Made by a program: the position numbers and the translations under genes. From assembly GCF_025548555.1 (NCBI RefSeq), contig NZ_JAJLPA010000001.1:558001-622000 (forward strand): a stretch of 64,000 nucleotides of DNA, given 5' to 3'. The stretch comes from Sphingomonas sp. A2-49. GTDB lineage: Bacteria; Pseudomonadota; Alphaproteobacteria; Sphingomonadales; Sphingomonadaceae. Below, piece by piece: positions 18,912 to 26,805 of this stretch (position 1 is the first letter of the stretch; the number at the start of each line of letters is the position of its first letter). The notes below the pieces were generated by a model. The model was not told where the DNA came from. It saw only the letters and a list, made by a program, of their open reading frames with translations, and did no database searches.

Positions 18912-20465
18912 TTATGCGGCTTGCGCGATTGGCCGATCTGCCGACGGCATCCAGTTCCATGGCATGAGTTCGTCCCATCGGCTGGCAGGCCAGTCGCCCG
19001 CGACTTTGGCGATGACGTCGGCGATGTAGGCGTGCGGGTCGATGCCGTTGGCCTTGCAGGTCTGGATGACGGTATAGATGGCGGCGGCCCGTTCGCCACC
19101 TGCGCGAGAGCCGGCGAACAACCAGTTGCGCCTTCCCACGGCTATACCGCGGAGCGCACGTTCCGCGATATTGTTGTCGATCTCCAGGCGACCATCGTCG
19201 AGAAAGCGTGACAGCGCCGGCCAGCGCTTGGTGCCATAGGCGATGGCCCGAGCCATGTCGGATTTGGGTGACAGACGGCGCAAGGCTGCATCCAGCACCT
19301 CACGCAAGGCGTCGACCAGCGGCCGACTTTTCTCCTGTCGGGCTCGACATCGCACGTCGGGTGGTTGGCCGCGCACCTTGGCCTCGACGGCATAGAGTGT
19401 GCCGATCCGCTCGAGGATGTCGGTGGTCAGCGGTGTGGGCGACCGCTCGTGCAGGTCGAAGACCTTGCGCCGGAAATGGGCCCAGCAGGCGACTTCGGTG
19501 ACGCCGCTGCGATACAACCCGTCATAGCCGGCATAGGCATCGGCCTGGAGAAAACCGCGAAAGCCGGCAAGATGGGCCATCGGATGCGCGGCGGTTCGGT
19601 CGGGCGTGAAGCGATACCAGATCGCACGCGGTGCCGTGCCGGCGGACGCCTGGTCATCGGCGGCATAGACCCACAGCCGCCCGGTCGCGGTCTTGCCGCG
19701 GCCAGGATCAAGCACCGGCACCGGCGTGTCGTCGGCATGGATCTTTTCGGCCATGAGGACTTCGTCGCGGATGCGGCTGACGATGGGGTCGAGGAGCACC
19801 GCGGCCTGTCCGGTCCAGCCCGCCAGCGTCGAGCGGTCGATGTCCAGCCCTTGCGCGGCCATCATCGCGGTCTGGCGGTACAGCGGCAGATGGTGGTCGA
19901 ACTTGGAGACGACGACGTGCGCCAGCGTGGCGAAGGTCGCCTTGCCGCGTGCCACGGCGCTGACCGGCGCGGGAGCCTGGACGATCTTGTCACATACCTG
20001 GCAGCTGTATTTGGGGCGGACGTTTCGCACGACGCGCCAGCGCACCGGCACGATGTCGAGCATCTCGTGCGCGTCGATACCCAGCGGCCGCAACGCACCG
20101 CCACAGTCCGGGCAGGTACAGGCACCCGACGCCGGCTCGTGGACGACCTCCTCGCGCGGCAGGTGCCCCGGCAGGCTGCGGACGGGCACCGGCCGAACCG
20201 CCACGCCAGGGTCAACCATCTCAGGCCCAGGCGCGTCGCGCTCCGTCTCCAGTTCCTCCAGCGCCAGTTCGAGCTGCTCGATCTCGCGTCCCAGCTTCTC
20301 GGACGAGGCGCCGAACTGCATCCGCCGCAGCCGGGCGATCTGTCCGCGCAAGGTATCGATGAGCAGGTCGCGGGCGGCGAGCGCGGCATTGGCCCGGGCG
20401 AGCGAGGCCTCCAACGCGGCGATCCGCGCGGTGGCATCAGCAGGGGAAACGGGCGCTTCCAACAC
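18912..20465 (-). CDS. tnpC: IS66 transposase TnpC
   Basis: This is the DDE transposase of the IS66 element. The 517 residues have an N-terminal coiled-coil-like region (about 10-75), a zinc-finger pattern CxxC at CTCPDCGGALRPLG and a second CQVCDK, then the catalytic domain. KIHADDTPVPVLDPG holds the first aspartate, DAYAGYDGLY the second, and RLEIDNNIAERALRGIAVGR the region with the glutamate. It is full length, starting from GTG at 20465, and ends just inside the left inverted repeat. No damage was seen. Confidence 0.95.
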   Translation of the reverse strand: MLEAPVSPADATARIAALEASLARANAALAARDLLIDTLRGQIARLRRMQFGASSEKLGREIEQLELALEELETERDAPGPEMVDPGVAVRPVPVRSLPGHLPREEVVHEPASGACTCPDCGGALRPLGIDAHEMLDIVPVRWRVVRNVRPKYSCQVCDKIVQAPAPVSAVARGKATFATLAHVVVSKFDHHLPLYRQTAMMAAQGLDIDRSTLAGWTGQAAVLLDPIVSRIRDEVLMAEKIHADDTPVPVLDPGRGKTATGRLWVYAADDQASAGTAPRAIWYRFTPDRTAAHPMAHLAGFRGFLQADAYAGYDGLYRSGVTEVACWAHFRRKVFDLHERSPTPLTTDILERIGTLYAVEAKVRGQPPDVRCRARQEKSRPLVDALREVLDAALRRLSPKSDMARAIAYGTKRWPALSRFLDDGRLEIDNNIAERALRGIAVGRRNWLFAGSRAGGERAAAIYTVIQTCKANGIDPHAYIADVIAKVAGDWPASRWDELMPWNWMPSADRPIAQAA

Positions 20466-20526
20466 CCCGTTTCCATAGCAGATTGCAGGCCAGTGAGCGA
20501 GAGAAAGTGGCGCAAAACCGCCGTTT

Positions 20527-20874
20527 TCATCCCGCCAGCGTCGGCGTGAACGTCCGCTCGGGCTGCCGCCAGTCGATACCCTCCAACAGCATCGACAATT
20601 GCGCCGGCGTCAGTGCCACGGTGCCGGTCGCGGTCACTGGCCAGACGAAGCGGCCCCGGTCGAGGCGCTTCGAAAACAGGCAAAGACCTTGCCCATCGAA
20701 CCACAGCAGCTTGACCAGATGACCGCGCTTGCCGCGGAACGCGAACAGCGCACCCGAATGCGGGTTCTGCGCCAGCACCTGCTGCACCAGCACCGCCAGG
20801 CCATCGAACCCCTTGCGCATATCGGTCACGCCGCACGCCAGGAATACCCGCGTCGGCAGCGGCACCGGGCTCAC
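20527..20874 (-). CDS. tnpB: IS66 accessory protein TnpB
   Basis: The 115-residue product has the IS66 Orf2 signature VFLACGVTDMRKGFDGL near its start and WFDGQGLCLFSKRL in the middle, and length matches the family. The GTG at 20874 overlaps the tnpA stop (GTGA), which is the usual coupling in IS66. It is required with TnpA and TnpC for transposition in characterised family members; its biochemical role is not well defined. A longer in-frame ORF to 21081 overlaps tnpA and is discarded. Confidence 0.92.
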   Translation of the reverse strand: MSPVPLPTRVFLACGVTDMRKGFDGLAVLVQQVLAQNPHSGALFAFRGKRGHLVKLLWFDGQGLCLFSKRLDRGRFVWPVTATGTVALTPAQLSMLLEGIDWRQPERTFTPTLAG

Positions 20875-21236
20875 CGCAGCACCGACAACACCCGTGCCAA
20901 TGCGCCCGCATCCACGCCCGCGTTGACACTCACCCGCACGCCGCCCGGCAGTTCGATCTGGATAAGCCCCGATGAACATGGCGCCGGCTGTGGTGTCGGC
21001 ACAACCGGTTCCGCCACCTGCACTTCGGCAAACACCGGCAACGCGCACGCCAGCTTGCCCTCCCGCAACTGCTTGCGCCACGTGTAGATCAGGCTGCTCG
21101 ACACGTCCCGACGGGCGATGACATCGCAGACCCGAACCCCCGGCCGGAACGCCTCGGCCAGGATCTCCAGCTTCTCCGCATCAGACCATCGCCGTCGACC
21201 CGACACCCGGCCGACCACCTCCATCCGACCAGTCAT
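20871..21236 (-). CDS. tnpA: IS66 accessory protein TnpA (helix-turn-helix)
   Basis: The product is a small DNA-binding protein of the transposase-8/IS3-OrfA type. RRRWSDAEKLEILAEAF begins a helix-turn-helix, and DVSSSLIYTWRKQLREG is its recognition end. The C-terminal PGGVRVSVNAGVDAGALARVL is typical of IS66 TnpA. Start 21236 (MTGRMEVV) is chosen over the upstream frame to 21308; the codon at 21224 is an alternative. A perfect 15-bp inverted repeat overlaps the start region and may control its expression. Confidence 0.88.
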   Translation of the reverse strand: MTGRMEVVGRVSGRRRWSDAEKLEILAEAFRPGVRVCDVIARRDVSSSLIYTWRKQLREGKLACALPVFAEVQVAEPVVPTPQPAPCSSGLIQIELPGGVRVSVNAGVDAGALARVLSVLR

Positions 21237-21259
21237 ACGAGCACTCGTATGACTGGTCG
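21226..21259. repeat. Perfect 15-bp inverted repeat over the tnpA start
   Basis: CGACCAGTCATACGA (21226-21240) and its reverse complement (21245-21259) are separated by GCAC. The left arm contains the tnpA ATG (21234-21236). As RNA it would fold into a strong hairpin hiding that start, or as DNA it could be a binding site for TnpA. It lies well inside the right end and is distinct from the terminal inverted repeats. Confidence 0.8.
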
Positions 21260-21358
21260 TAAAACCTACAACTTCCCGCACCGCCCGCGCCCTCGTCAAA
21301 GGCCGCAAGCATCTCAGCCACAGGCCCTACCGCAAGGCGGCCTGCTGGCCACGCTTAC

Positions 21359-21366
21359 CTGAATAC
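21359..21366. repeat. Target-site duplication, right copy
   Basis: CTGAATAC, identical to 18879-18886, abuts the right end of the IS66 element. The codons it carries join in frame with the fragment on the other side of the element. Confidence 0.93.
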
Positions 21367-21816
21367 CACCACCTCATCCAGCGTGACGGCACCTTCCCGG
21401 TAGTACCAGCCGGCGAGCACGGTGCCGAGGCTGATCCGTTTGCCGGCCGTCGTCCATCGCACCCGCCGCAAGGTTTGCGAGGGAAAATAGCTTTTCAGGG
21501 CCTCGGCGATATCCTGCGGGATGAGCTGCGGCGCCGCATTGCTCGCCTGCTTTCGGGAGAAGCGGATCGCCTGCGCCAGCGCGATGCCGCCGACTGCATG
21601 GGTCCTCTCTCCAAATGCGTGTCCGATGCGTGCGATCCGCCTTTGGTTTGATGCCACAGCGCTGTCGAATTGATTGCGGCTGATCCGAAGACCTCTTGGG
21701 ATATGATCCTGCGCGCCCGGTCGCAGCACTGCTGGCGCGTAGAACACGGCAGCGAGCACCATGGCGAGCAGAGCCAGGGCGACCAGTTTCGTCGCGCGAG
21801 GCCAGCTGTTGCGCAT
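21359..21816 (-). pseudogene. DUF4157 metalloprotease-like protein, N-terminal fragment
   Basis: This proximal piece encodes a basic N-terminus, a membrane or signal segment (LVALALLAMVLAAVFYAPAV), and the beginning of a DUF4157 region (RRVRWTTAGKRISLGTV, GAVTLDEVVVF). It stops being meaningful where IS66 enters. Start 21816 is chosen; an in-frame TTG at 21882 is an alternative. Joined to 18662-18878 it gives a 224-residue protein with a HELVH motif. It diverges from the DUF202 gene and originally led into mscS. The remaining piece could still be translated as a truncated anchor. Confidence 0.8.
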
Positions 21817-21927
21817 GCCCGCGATCTTCCCCGCAGAAGTCTGACGTTGCAAGCTCGCATCCGAGGACCAGACGAGCAGCAAGGTGTCCTCGTAGACGTT
21901 TCATCGCCGCGAAGGCATGGTGCTTGG

Positions 21928-22308
21928 ATGAACGATGAGGAGCCGCCCGGGACAACGGAGCTCGCTGAGGATCGCACCGATCTCGCCGAGGACCGCACTC
22001 TGCTCGCCAACGAGCGGACGTTCAGTGGATGGGCGCGCACCGCAATGGCCTCGATCGGTATCGGCATCGGCTTCAACGCCTTGTTCAAACCCGTTGAGCC
22101 GACATGGGTCGCCAAGGCGATCGCGACCATCTTTATTTTGCTCGGCATCTTTCTAACGATCAGCGCCGAGCGCCGCGCCGCATCGGTGCAGCGGCGGCTT
22201 GATGCTCACAAGGTCGCCAGCATTTCGAGCATCAACTTTCGTGTCATGTCCGTTGGGATCTCGACCGGGGCGGTGGCGCTCCTGGTCGCCATTTGGTGGC
22301 TGGCGTGA
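21928..22308 (+). CDS. DUF202 (YidH-type) inner-membrane protein
   Basis: The 126-residue protein matches DUF202. The N-terminal pattern DRTLLANERTFSGWARTAMA is characteristic, and three hydrophobic segments follow (about 40-60, 65-80, 105-125). Its function is unknown; family members recur in stress and ion-homeostasis neighbourhoods. The start is ATG at 21928, giving MNDEEPPG; the longer frame runs into antisense DNA of the DUF4157 gene. It diverges from that gene and converges on the K+ channel gene. Confidence 0.88.
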   Translation: MNDEEPPGTTELAEDRTDLAEDRTLLANERTFSGWARTAMASIGIGIGFNALFKPVEPTWVAKAIATIFILLGIFLTISAERRAASVQRRLDAHKVASISSINFRVMSVGISTGAVALLVAIWWLA

Positions 22309-22379
22309 TCGAGCTGGCGCCGGCACGCACCGCGTCTGGGGCGATCATACGGACGTCCACGGGCATCCAGACCCTGCTC

Positions 22380-23414
22380 TCACTGGTCGGTAGTGGGAAC
22401 GATCTCGATCAGCACGTCGCCTGCCTCCATGGCAGCAGCCTCGGGCTCCCAGAAGCCGATTGTCCTGCCGTCACGGTAAAGGCGTAAAGCCTGGCCTGTC
22501 TCAACACCACGCAACGGCCGTCCGACCTCTTGCGGCGTCACCGGTCGCTCGTTCAGCTTGACCCGCCCGTCGGATGTCACGAGGTCGCTGACATAATCGG
22601 CGATGTGCGACCCCATCGTGGCACCAGCGAGCAGCCGACCACCGAAGCTGACTGGATTGACGATGACCGCAGCGCCCGCGTCGCGAGCGAGGATCTCGTT
22701 CTCGGTTGCTCGGACGCCGACGGCGACCGGCACCTCCGGAGCCAGGCGCCGAGCCGTCATCGCAATCAGCACGGCGGTATCGTCGCGGTTTGGGGAGACG
22801 ACTAGCGCTCGGGCGCGGATGATGCCCGCTTCTTGGAGCACCGCGTTGTGCGTAGCGTCACCGAGCACGGTTCCAACACCAAGTTCGTCCGCTTCTTCAA
22901 GCGCGATTTCGTCGGCGTCGACCACTACAATTCCGTCTGGTGGACAGCCGCGACGCAGCAGTTCCGCGACCGCCTCCGCGCCAGTCGCGCCATAGCCGCA
23001 AACGATTGTATGGTTCTGCAGCTCTCGCTGGATGCGGGCCATGCGCCAGCGCTCCCATGTGTTCTTGAAGAGGAAGGTATAGGCTGTACCGAGGAAAATC
23101 AGCCATACGAAGATGCGGACAGGCGTCACCACGAAGGTGTCGAACAGGCGAGCCCGGTCGGTTACCGGCACGATATCGCCATACCCAACCGTAGTGACGG
23201 TGATCATCGTGAAGTACACTACGTCGATGAACGATACCTCACCGTCGGTATTGTCACGTAGGCCCTCACGATCGAACCAGTGTCCCGCCAGCGCAATTCC
23301 GACAAGCGCAAGCGCGGCGAGCACCCGAAGTCCGAGCGCAGCTCCTGCCGTAACACTGCTGCGCCGCTGAAAGTGCGCTGGCCGTCGCCGAACTTCCCGC
23401 GACTGTTTCAGCAT
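22380..23414 (-). CDS. Voltage-gated-like K+ channel with RCK/TrkA domains
   Basis: The 344-residue protein is a two-TM ion channel with a regulatory cytoplasmic part. TVGYGD (near residue 77) is the K+ selectivity filter, between hydrophobic segments at about 28-46 and 92-113. A TrkA-N/RCK domain follows, starting HTIVCGYGATGAEAVAELL (Rossmann GxGxxG), then a TrkA-C domain (about 255-340). This Kch/MthK layout implies gating by a nucleotide or ion. It converges on DUF202 and is preceded by 367 bases without a supported gene. Confidence 0.92.
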   Translation of the reverse strand: MLKQSREVRRRPAHFQRRSSVTAGAALGLRVLAALALVGIALAGHWFDREGLRDNTDGEVSFIDVVYFTMITVTTVGYGDIVPVTDRARLFDTFVVTPVRIFVWLIFLGTAYTFLFKNTWERWRMARIQRELQNHTIVCGYGATGAEAVAELLRRGCPPDGIVVVDADEIALEEADELGVGTVLGDATHNAVLQEAGIIRARALVVSPNRDDTAVLIAMTARRLAPEVPVAVGVRATENEILARDAGAAVIVNPVSFGGRLLAGATMGSHIADYVSDLVTSDGRVKLNERPVTPQEVGRPLRGVETGQALRLYRDGRTIGFWEPEAAAMEAGDVLIEIVPTTDQ

Positions 23415-23781
23415 CCGGGATTGCCGTCAGCGCGGCCCAGAGCGAGATTGCCGCTGGCCGAAGCCGCCGCTCCAACCGCAGAAAGGGGCTTCAGCTCGTG
23501 GATCAGAGGGGTCAGGGTGCGGCGCATCTAGGCTGTCAAACTTACCGCTGAAGCTTGAGGTCGAGACCGACGAGAACGAGTTTTGCCGCAATCCGGTCAC
23601 CGCTTCTACGCGTCAGATCGCCCGGTCGATTTAACGGTGCCTGCTGGTAGCACGACGGGGCGAGGCCAAGCCCAGGCTGCCCGAGCCGACCATCAATCAG
23701 GCGCGGCCGGGGCGTAATCCTAACAGGTGCCAGCTTTGCGAGCGGAACAGGGAGCCGAAGGGTTAAAGGCATAAGGCAACC
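23415..23781. other. Intergenic region between the K+ channel and YihY genes
   Basis: About 367 bases. A 76-codon minus-strand frame (23542-23772) starts nine bases after the YihY stop but has a Pro/Leu/Arg-rich composition and no recognisable motif, so it is not called. The promoter of the K+ channel gene should be in the lower part of this stretch; no clear elements were assigned. Confidence 0.45.
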
Positions 23782-24681
23782 CTAGTCGCCATTGAGCGCG
23801 GCGTCGCCCGCCAACTCCACGTTGAAGCGAGCCCCGAGCAGGAAAGCGAACGCAGATCCGAGCAACCAGAGCTGCAGCACGATCACCGCACCAAGAGACC
23901 CGTACAACCGACCGAAGCTCCCGAAGCGGGTCAGGTAGATGCTGAACAACGCTGTCGCTCCCAACCACAGAGCGGTCGCCAGAACCGAGCCTGGCATGAC
24001 GTCATGCCAAGGTGGCGCATCGCGAGCCGGCCCGAAACGGTAGATGATCGCCAGCATGGCCGCTGTGACCGCGGCCGTCCCGACCCAAAAAAGTGCCTGT
24101 GTAAGTTCAGAGGCAAAGGGCAGTTCAGGTAGGAATCGCGCGATGAAGGCGAATGCCGATACCGCGACGAGCGCCGATGTCACCAACGCGGCCACGGCAA
24201 GCACGATCAGAACGGATACCTCTCGCCTAGCCACGAAGCTCGAGCGCCGCTCGATACGGCACGCCACATTCAGTCCGTACAGAAGAGATCGACCCGCGCG
24301 GCTGGCGCTAAAAAGGGTCAGCGCAATCGACAGGGCGAAGCCGGCTCCACGGCCGTCGGAAATGAGTAGCGCCTCACCCAACGAGTTGTTGATCAACGCC
24401 CGGGCCTCGTCAGGCACGATCCGCGTAAGTGCGCGCAGGTTCGCGACAACTTCCTGCGGTTCGGTGAAGGTGCCGTAAGCCAACGCGACGAGCGCAAACA
24501 ACGGAAGCATGGAGAGGAACGCCGAGAAAGCGATTGAACTCGCCACCATGCCGAAGTCGTCCTGCGCCGCCCCCCTGCCCGCACGCCAGCCGGCCGCGGC
24601 CAAGCGTCCGATCGAGCCAGAGGTCAGCGGAGCAGCGCCATTCGAACCCATCAAGACCGCTTTTTCCAGAGGTTGGGTCAT
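23782..24681 (-). CDS. YihY/BrkB-family inner-membrane protein
   Basis: The 299-residue protein has six predicted membrane segments and the YihY/virulence factor BrkB layout. DDFGMVASSIAFSAFLSMLPL near the N-terminus (about residues 40-60) is the usual conserved block. The C-terminal GSLGAVIVLQLWLLGSAFAFLLGARFN is the other. Role is unsettled; transport or envelope function has been proposed for family members. It lies 13 bases after the DUF421 gene on the same strand, so the two are probably co-transcribed. Confidence 0.88.
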   Translation of the reverse strand: MTQPLEKAVLMGSNGAAPLTSGSIGRLAAAGWRAGRGAAQDDFGMVASSIAFSAFLSMLPLFALVALAYGTFTEPQEVVANLRALTRIVPDEARALINNSLGEALLISDGRGAGFALSIALTLFSASRAGRSLLYGLNVACRIERRSSFVARREVSVLIVLAVAALVTSALVAVSAFAFIARFLPELPFASELTQALFWVGTAAVTAAMLAIIYRFGPARDAPPWHDVMPGSVLATALWLGATALFSIYLTRFGSFGRLYGSLGAVIVLQLWLLGSAFAFLLGARFNVELAGDAALNGD

Positions 24682-24694
24682 CAGCCAGCAGCGC

Positions 24695-25165
24695 TCAGCG
24701 CCGCATCGGCACGACGCTCATGCTGCCGTCTGTTTCGAGCATAACGAGCGCAATTTCGGCCGCATCTGAGTGACCGGAGCGCCGTATCGCGGCGTCTACC
24801 TCGTCCGGCGTGACGCGCTCAGCTTTCAACGCATCGATGATCAGCTGCCCTTCGCGCAGCAGTGCGCGCGGTTCTGCCTTGATCCACCCTCGGAACCAGT
24901 GCGATCTTAACGACATCCAGGTAACAGCATATTGCGCGCTAGCGAGCAGCAGGAAGGCGGTCACGCCCTCCGCAAGCGCCACATCCTTCGACAACAGGAC
25001 CGTTGCTAGTGTGGAGCCAAGAGCGACCGTCACGACCAAATCAAAGGCGTTCATTTTGGAGAGCGTGCGCTTGCCGGTGATGCGGAGCACGCCGACCAAT
25101 CCTGCATAGGCACATAGGCCTACCACTCCAGTGCGCCAGATGCCGTCCCAACCGGAAAAGAACAT
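24695..25165 (-). CDS. DUF421 (YetF-type) membrane protein
   Basis: The 156-residue product has three N-terminal membrane segments and a small soluble domain. RITGKRTLSKMNAFDLVVTVALGS is shortened here to its core GKRTLSKMNAFDLVVTVALG, the family hallmark, and the soluble domain has AEPRALLREGQLI and the end LETDGSMSVVP. Start 25165 is selected because AAAGGAG precedes it at good spacing; in-frame ATG 25180 and 25222 are weaker. Function is not known, though YetF-like proteins are tied to stress and spore envelope work. It leads a two-gene unit with YihY. Confidence 0.9.
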   Translation of the reverse strand: MFFSGWDGIWRTGVVGLCAYAGLVGVLRITGKRTLSKMNAFDLVVTVALGSTLATVLLSKDVALAEGVTAFLLLASAQYAVTWMSLRSHWFRGWIKAEPRALLREGQLIIDALKAERVTPDEVDAAIRRSGHSDAAEIALVMLETDGSMSVVPMRR

Positions 25166-25324
25166 GGTGCTCCTTTGCATGGGGGCTGTGTAAACCTTAC
25201 CCGACCCTCGGCGTTGCCCCAATGTCGATCACCGGGTGCCCCCAGCCAGGAGCGCTGGCCTAGTCCGCAGGAGCTTACCGCGGCGAAGAACAGCGAACTC
25301 AGCCACGGCTTCGATCGCTTGGTC

Positions 25325-26314
25325 CTAAACCGTGACGACGATCTTGCCCACCTGTTCGTTGGACTCCAGGAAATCGTGCGCGTCCCTGATCTGCTCGAGC
25401 GGAAAGGTCCGGGCGATCTTCGGCGCGAGCACACCGCTCGTCAGCCCTTCCAGCATGAACGTCTTGGCACGCGCGAACGCGTCGGCGTCGCGCACCACCT
25501 CGCTGTAGAGATAGCCCCGGATCGTCAGCATCTTGCCCAGCACCGCGAACAGCGGGAACGGCGTCGGGTCGGGGCTGAGCGCGCCATAGATCAGGAGAAT
25601 GCCGCCCTCCGCCATGGCGGCGGTCAGCGGTTCGAACGAGGGCCCGCCGACCGGATCGAACACGACGCGCGCCCCGCGGCCGCCGGTGATGGCGGCCACC
25701 CGGTCGGACAGGCTCTCCTCCGCCGTCGCGATCACATGATCGGCGCCCAGGGCGGTCAGCGCGTCGCGCTTGGCGCCGGTCCGGGTCGTCGCGATCACCG
25801 TCGCGCCCACCTGATGCGCGATCTGGATGGCGGCCAGCCCCACGCTGGACGAGGCGGCGGTGACGATGAGATGGTCGTCCGGGCCAAGCTTCGCCTGCTC
25901 GATCAGCGCCCCATAGGCGGTCATGTACTGCATCCAGACCGCCGCCGCCTCGATGGAGGACAGCTGCTCGGGATGCCGCACCAGATGATCCGCGGGCACG
26001 TTGGCGACCTCGCCATAGGTGCCCCAGCGCGCAATATCGAGCGGCGGGACGAGACTGACGCGGTCGCCCACGGCCCAGCCCTCGACGCCTTCGCCCAGCG
26101 CGGCGATCGTACCCGCCGCTTCATAGCCGAGCCGGCTCGGAAACTCGGCGTCCTGCAGGTAGGCGCCGTTGCGGAACATCACCTCGGCGCGATTGAGCCC
26201 GATCGCCTCCACCGCAAGCCGCACCTCGCCCGCGCCGGGCGGCGGAACCTCGACCTCGTCGAGCGACAGCACGTCTGAGCCGCCGTAACTGTTGAACTGG
26301 ACGATGCGCGCCAT
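25325..26314 (-). CDS. Zinc-independent MDR-family quinone-reductase-like enzyme
   Basis: This is a 329-residue medium-chain dehydrogenase/reductase that probably reduces quinones or enones with NADPH. The GroES-like half begins VQFNSYGGSDVLSLDEVEVP, and the nucleotide fold has TAASSSVGLAAIQIAHQVGA. The zinc ligands of classical alcohol dehydrogenases are absent. Start 26314 has GGAG upstream; 26326 (MEYPM) is an alternative. The gene runs from the same side as the ArsR-type regulator, 68 bases downstream of it, and faces the neighbouring accessory block. Confidence 0.88.
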   Translation of the reverse strand: MARIVQFNSYGGSDVLSLDEVEVPPPGAGEVRLAVEAIGLNRAEVMFRNGAYLQDAEFPSRLGYEAAGTIAALGEGVEGWAVGDRVSLVPPLDIARWGTYGEVANVPADHLVRHPEQLSSIEAAAVWMQYMTAYGALIEQAKLGPDDHLIVTAASSSVGLAAIQIAHQVGATVIATTRTGAKRDALTALGADHVIATAEESLSDRVAAITGGRGARVVFDPVGGPSFEPLTAAMAEGGILLIYGALSPDPTPFPLFAVLGKMLTIRGYLYSEVVRDADAFARAKTFMLEGLTSGVLAPKIARTFPLEQIRDAHDFLESNEQVGKIVVTV

Positions 26315-26382
26315 GGGATACTCCATGATCGTTGGGGAATGCGGCGGATGGGCAGCCCGGGCGCCGGCGGCAACCGGCCGCT

Positions 26383-26700
26383 TCAGGCCCGCTCGCCCGG
26401 CGCCGTCGCGCGCAGCAGCGCGTCGAGCAGGCCGGGGAAGCGCGCGTCGAGTTCGTCTCGCCGCAGCCGGTTCATATGGGTCGTCCCCTCTGGCCGGGTA
26501 TGAACCAGGCCCGCCGCGCGCAACACGCGGAAATGGTGCGACATGCTCGATTTCGGCCGCCCCCGGTCCAGGGCACCGCAGCTCGCCTCCCCCTCCCCCG
26601 CGAGCTGGCGCACGATCTCCACCCGCGCCGGATCGCTTAGCGCATGGAAAATCTGCTCGGCAGAAACTTCTTCGAGTTGAGGATGTTGGAACGCACGCAT
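26383..26700 (-). CDS. ArsR-family winged-helix regulator
   Basis: The 105-residue protein has the ArsR fold: LSDPARVEIVRQLAGEG early, then KSSMSHHFRVLRAAGLVHT as the recognition helix region. Only one cysteine is visible (in EASCGALDRG), so it is not an obvious metal sensor; non-metal ArsR proteins often respond to small organics or redox. It diverges from the old-yellow-enzyme operon, with a perfect 7-bp inverted repeat in the gap, and is followed by the MDR reductase. It likely controls both. Confidence 0.9.
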   Translation of the reverse strand: MRAFQHPQLEEVSAEQIFHALSDPARVEIVRQLAGEGEASCGALDRGRPKSSMSHHFRVLRAAGLVHTRPEGTTHMNRLRRDELDARFPGLLDALLRATAPGERA

Positions 26701-26739
26701 GACGCTCTTGGAGTAGCACGGTCTGCCCTGGCTACGAAA

Positions 26740-26757
26740 GTTCGATGGAAATCGAAC
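26740..26757. promoter_or_regulatory. Candidate operator of the ArsR-type regulator
   Basis: GTTCGAT (26740-26746) and ATCGAAC (26751-26757) form a perfect inverted repeat with GGAA between. ATCGAAC recurs at 26759-26765, giving a partial third half-site. It lies between the divergent regulator (start 26700) and OYE (start 26806) genes, where both promoters must be. Binding by this regulator is inferred. Confidence 0.55.
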
Positions 26758-26805
26758 GATCGAACCACTAGCTAGGGCATCCGATCAATTTCACCGGAAA
26801 ACCCG

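Larger units (their letters stand above)
18887..21358 (-). mobile_element. IS66-family insertion sequence, complete
   Basis: The element is 2472 bp. Both ends start GTAAGCGTGG reading inward; after six mismatched positions GGCCGC is again shared, giving imperfect inverted repeats of about 22 bp. It carries tnpA, tnpB and tnpC in the standard order on the minus strand, all apparently intact. Perfect 8-bp copies of CTGAATAC flank it, so this was a simple insertion and the flanks have not rearranged since. It sits inside a DUF4157 gene. Confidence 0.95.

Noticed and set aside
23542..23772. 76-codon minus-strand ORF between YihY and the K+ channel
   Set aside because: Pro/Arg/Leu-rich, no motif, no good ribosome site; kept as intergenic.
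26740..26765. GAAC repeats near the OYE promoter as an SOS box
   Set aside because: The two GAAC units are four bases apart, not seven, and the palindrome fits an ArsR operator better.
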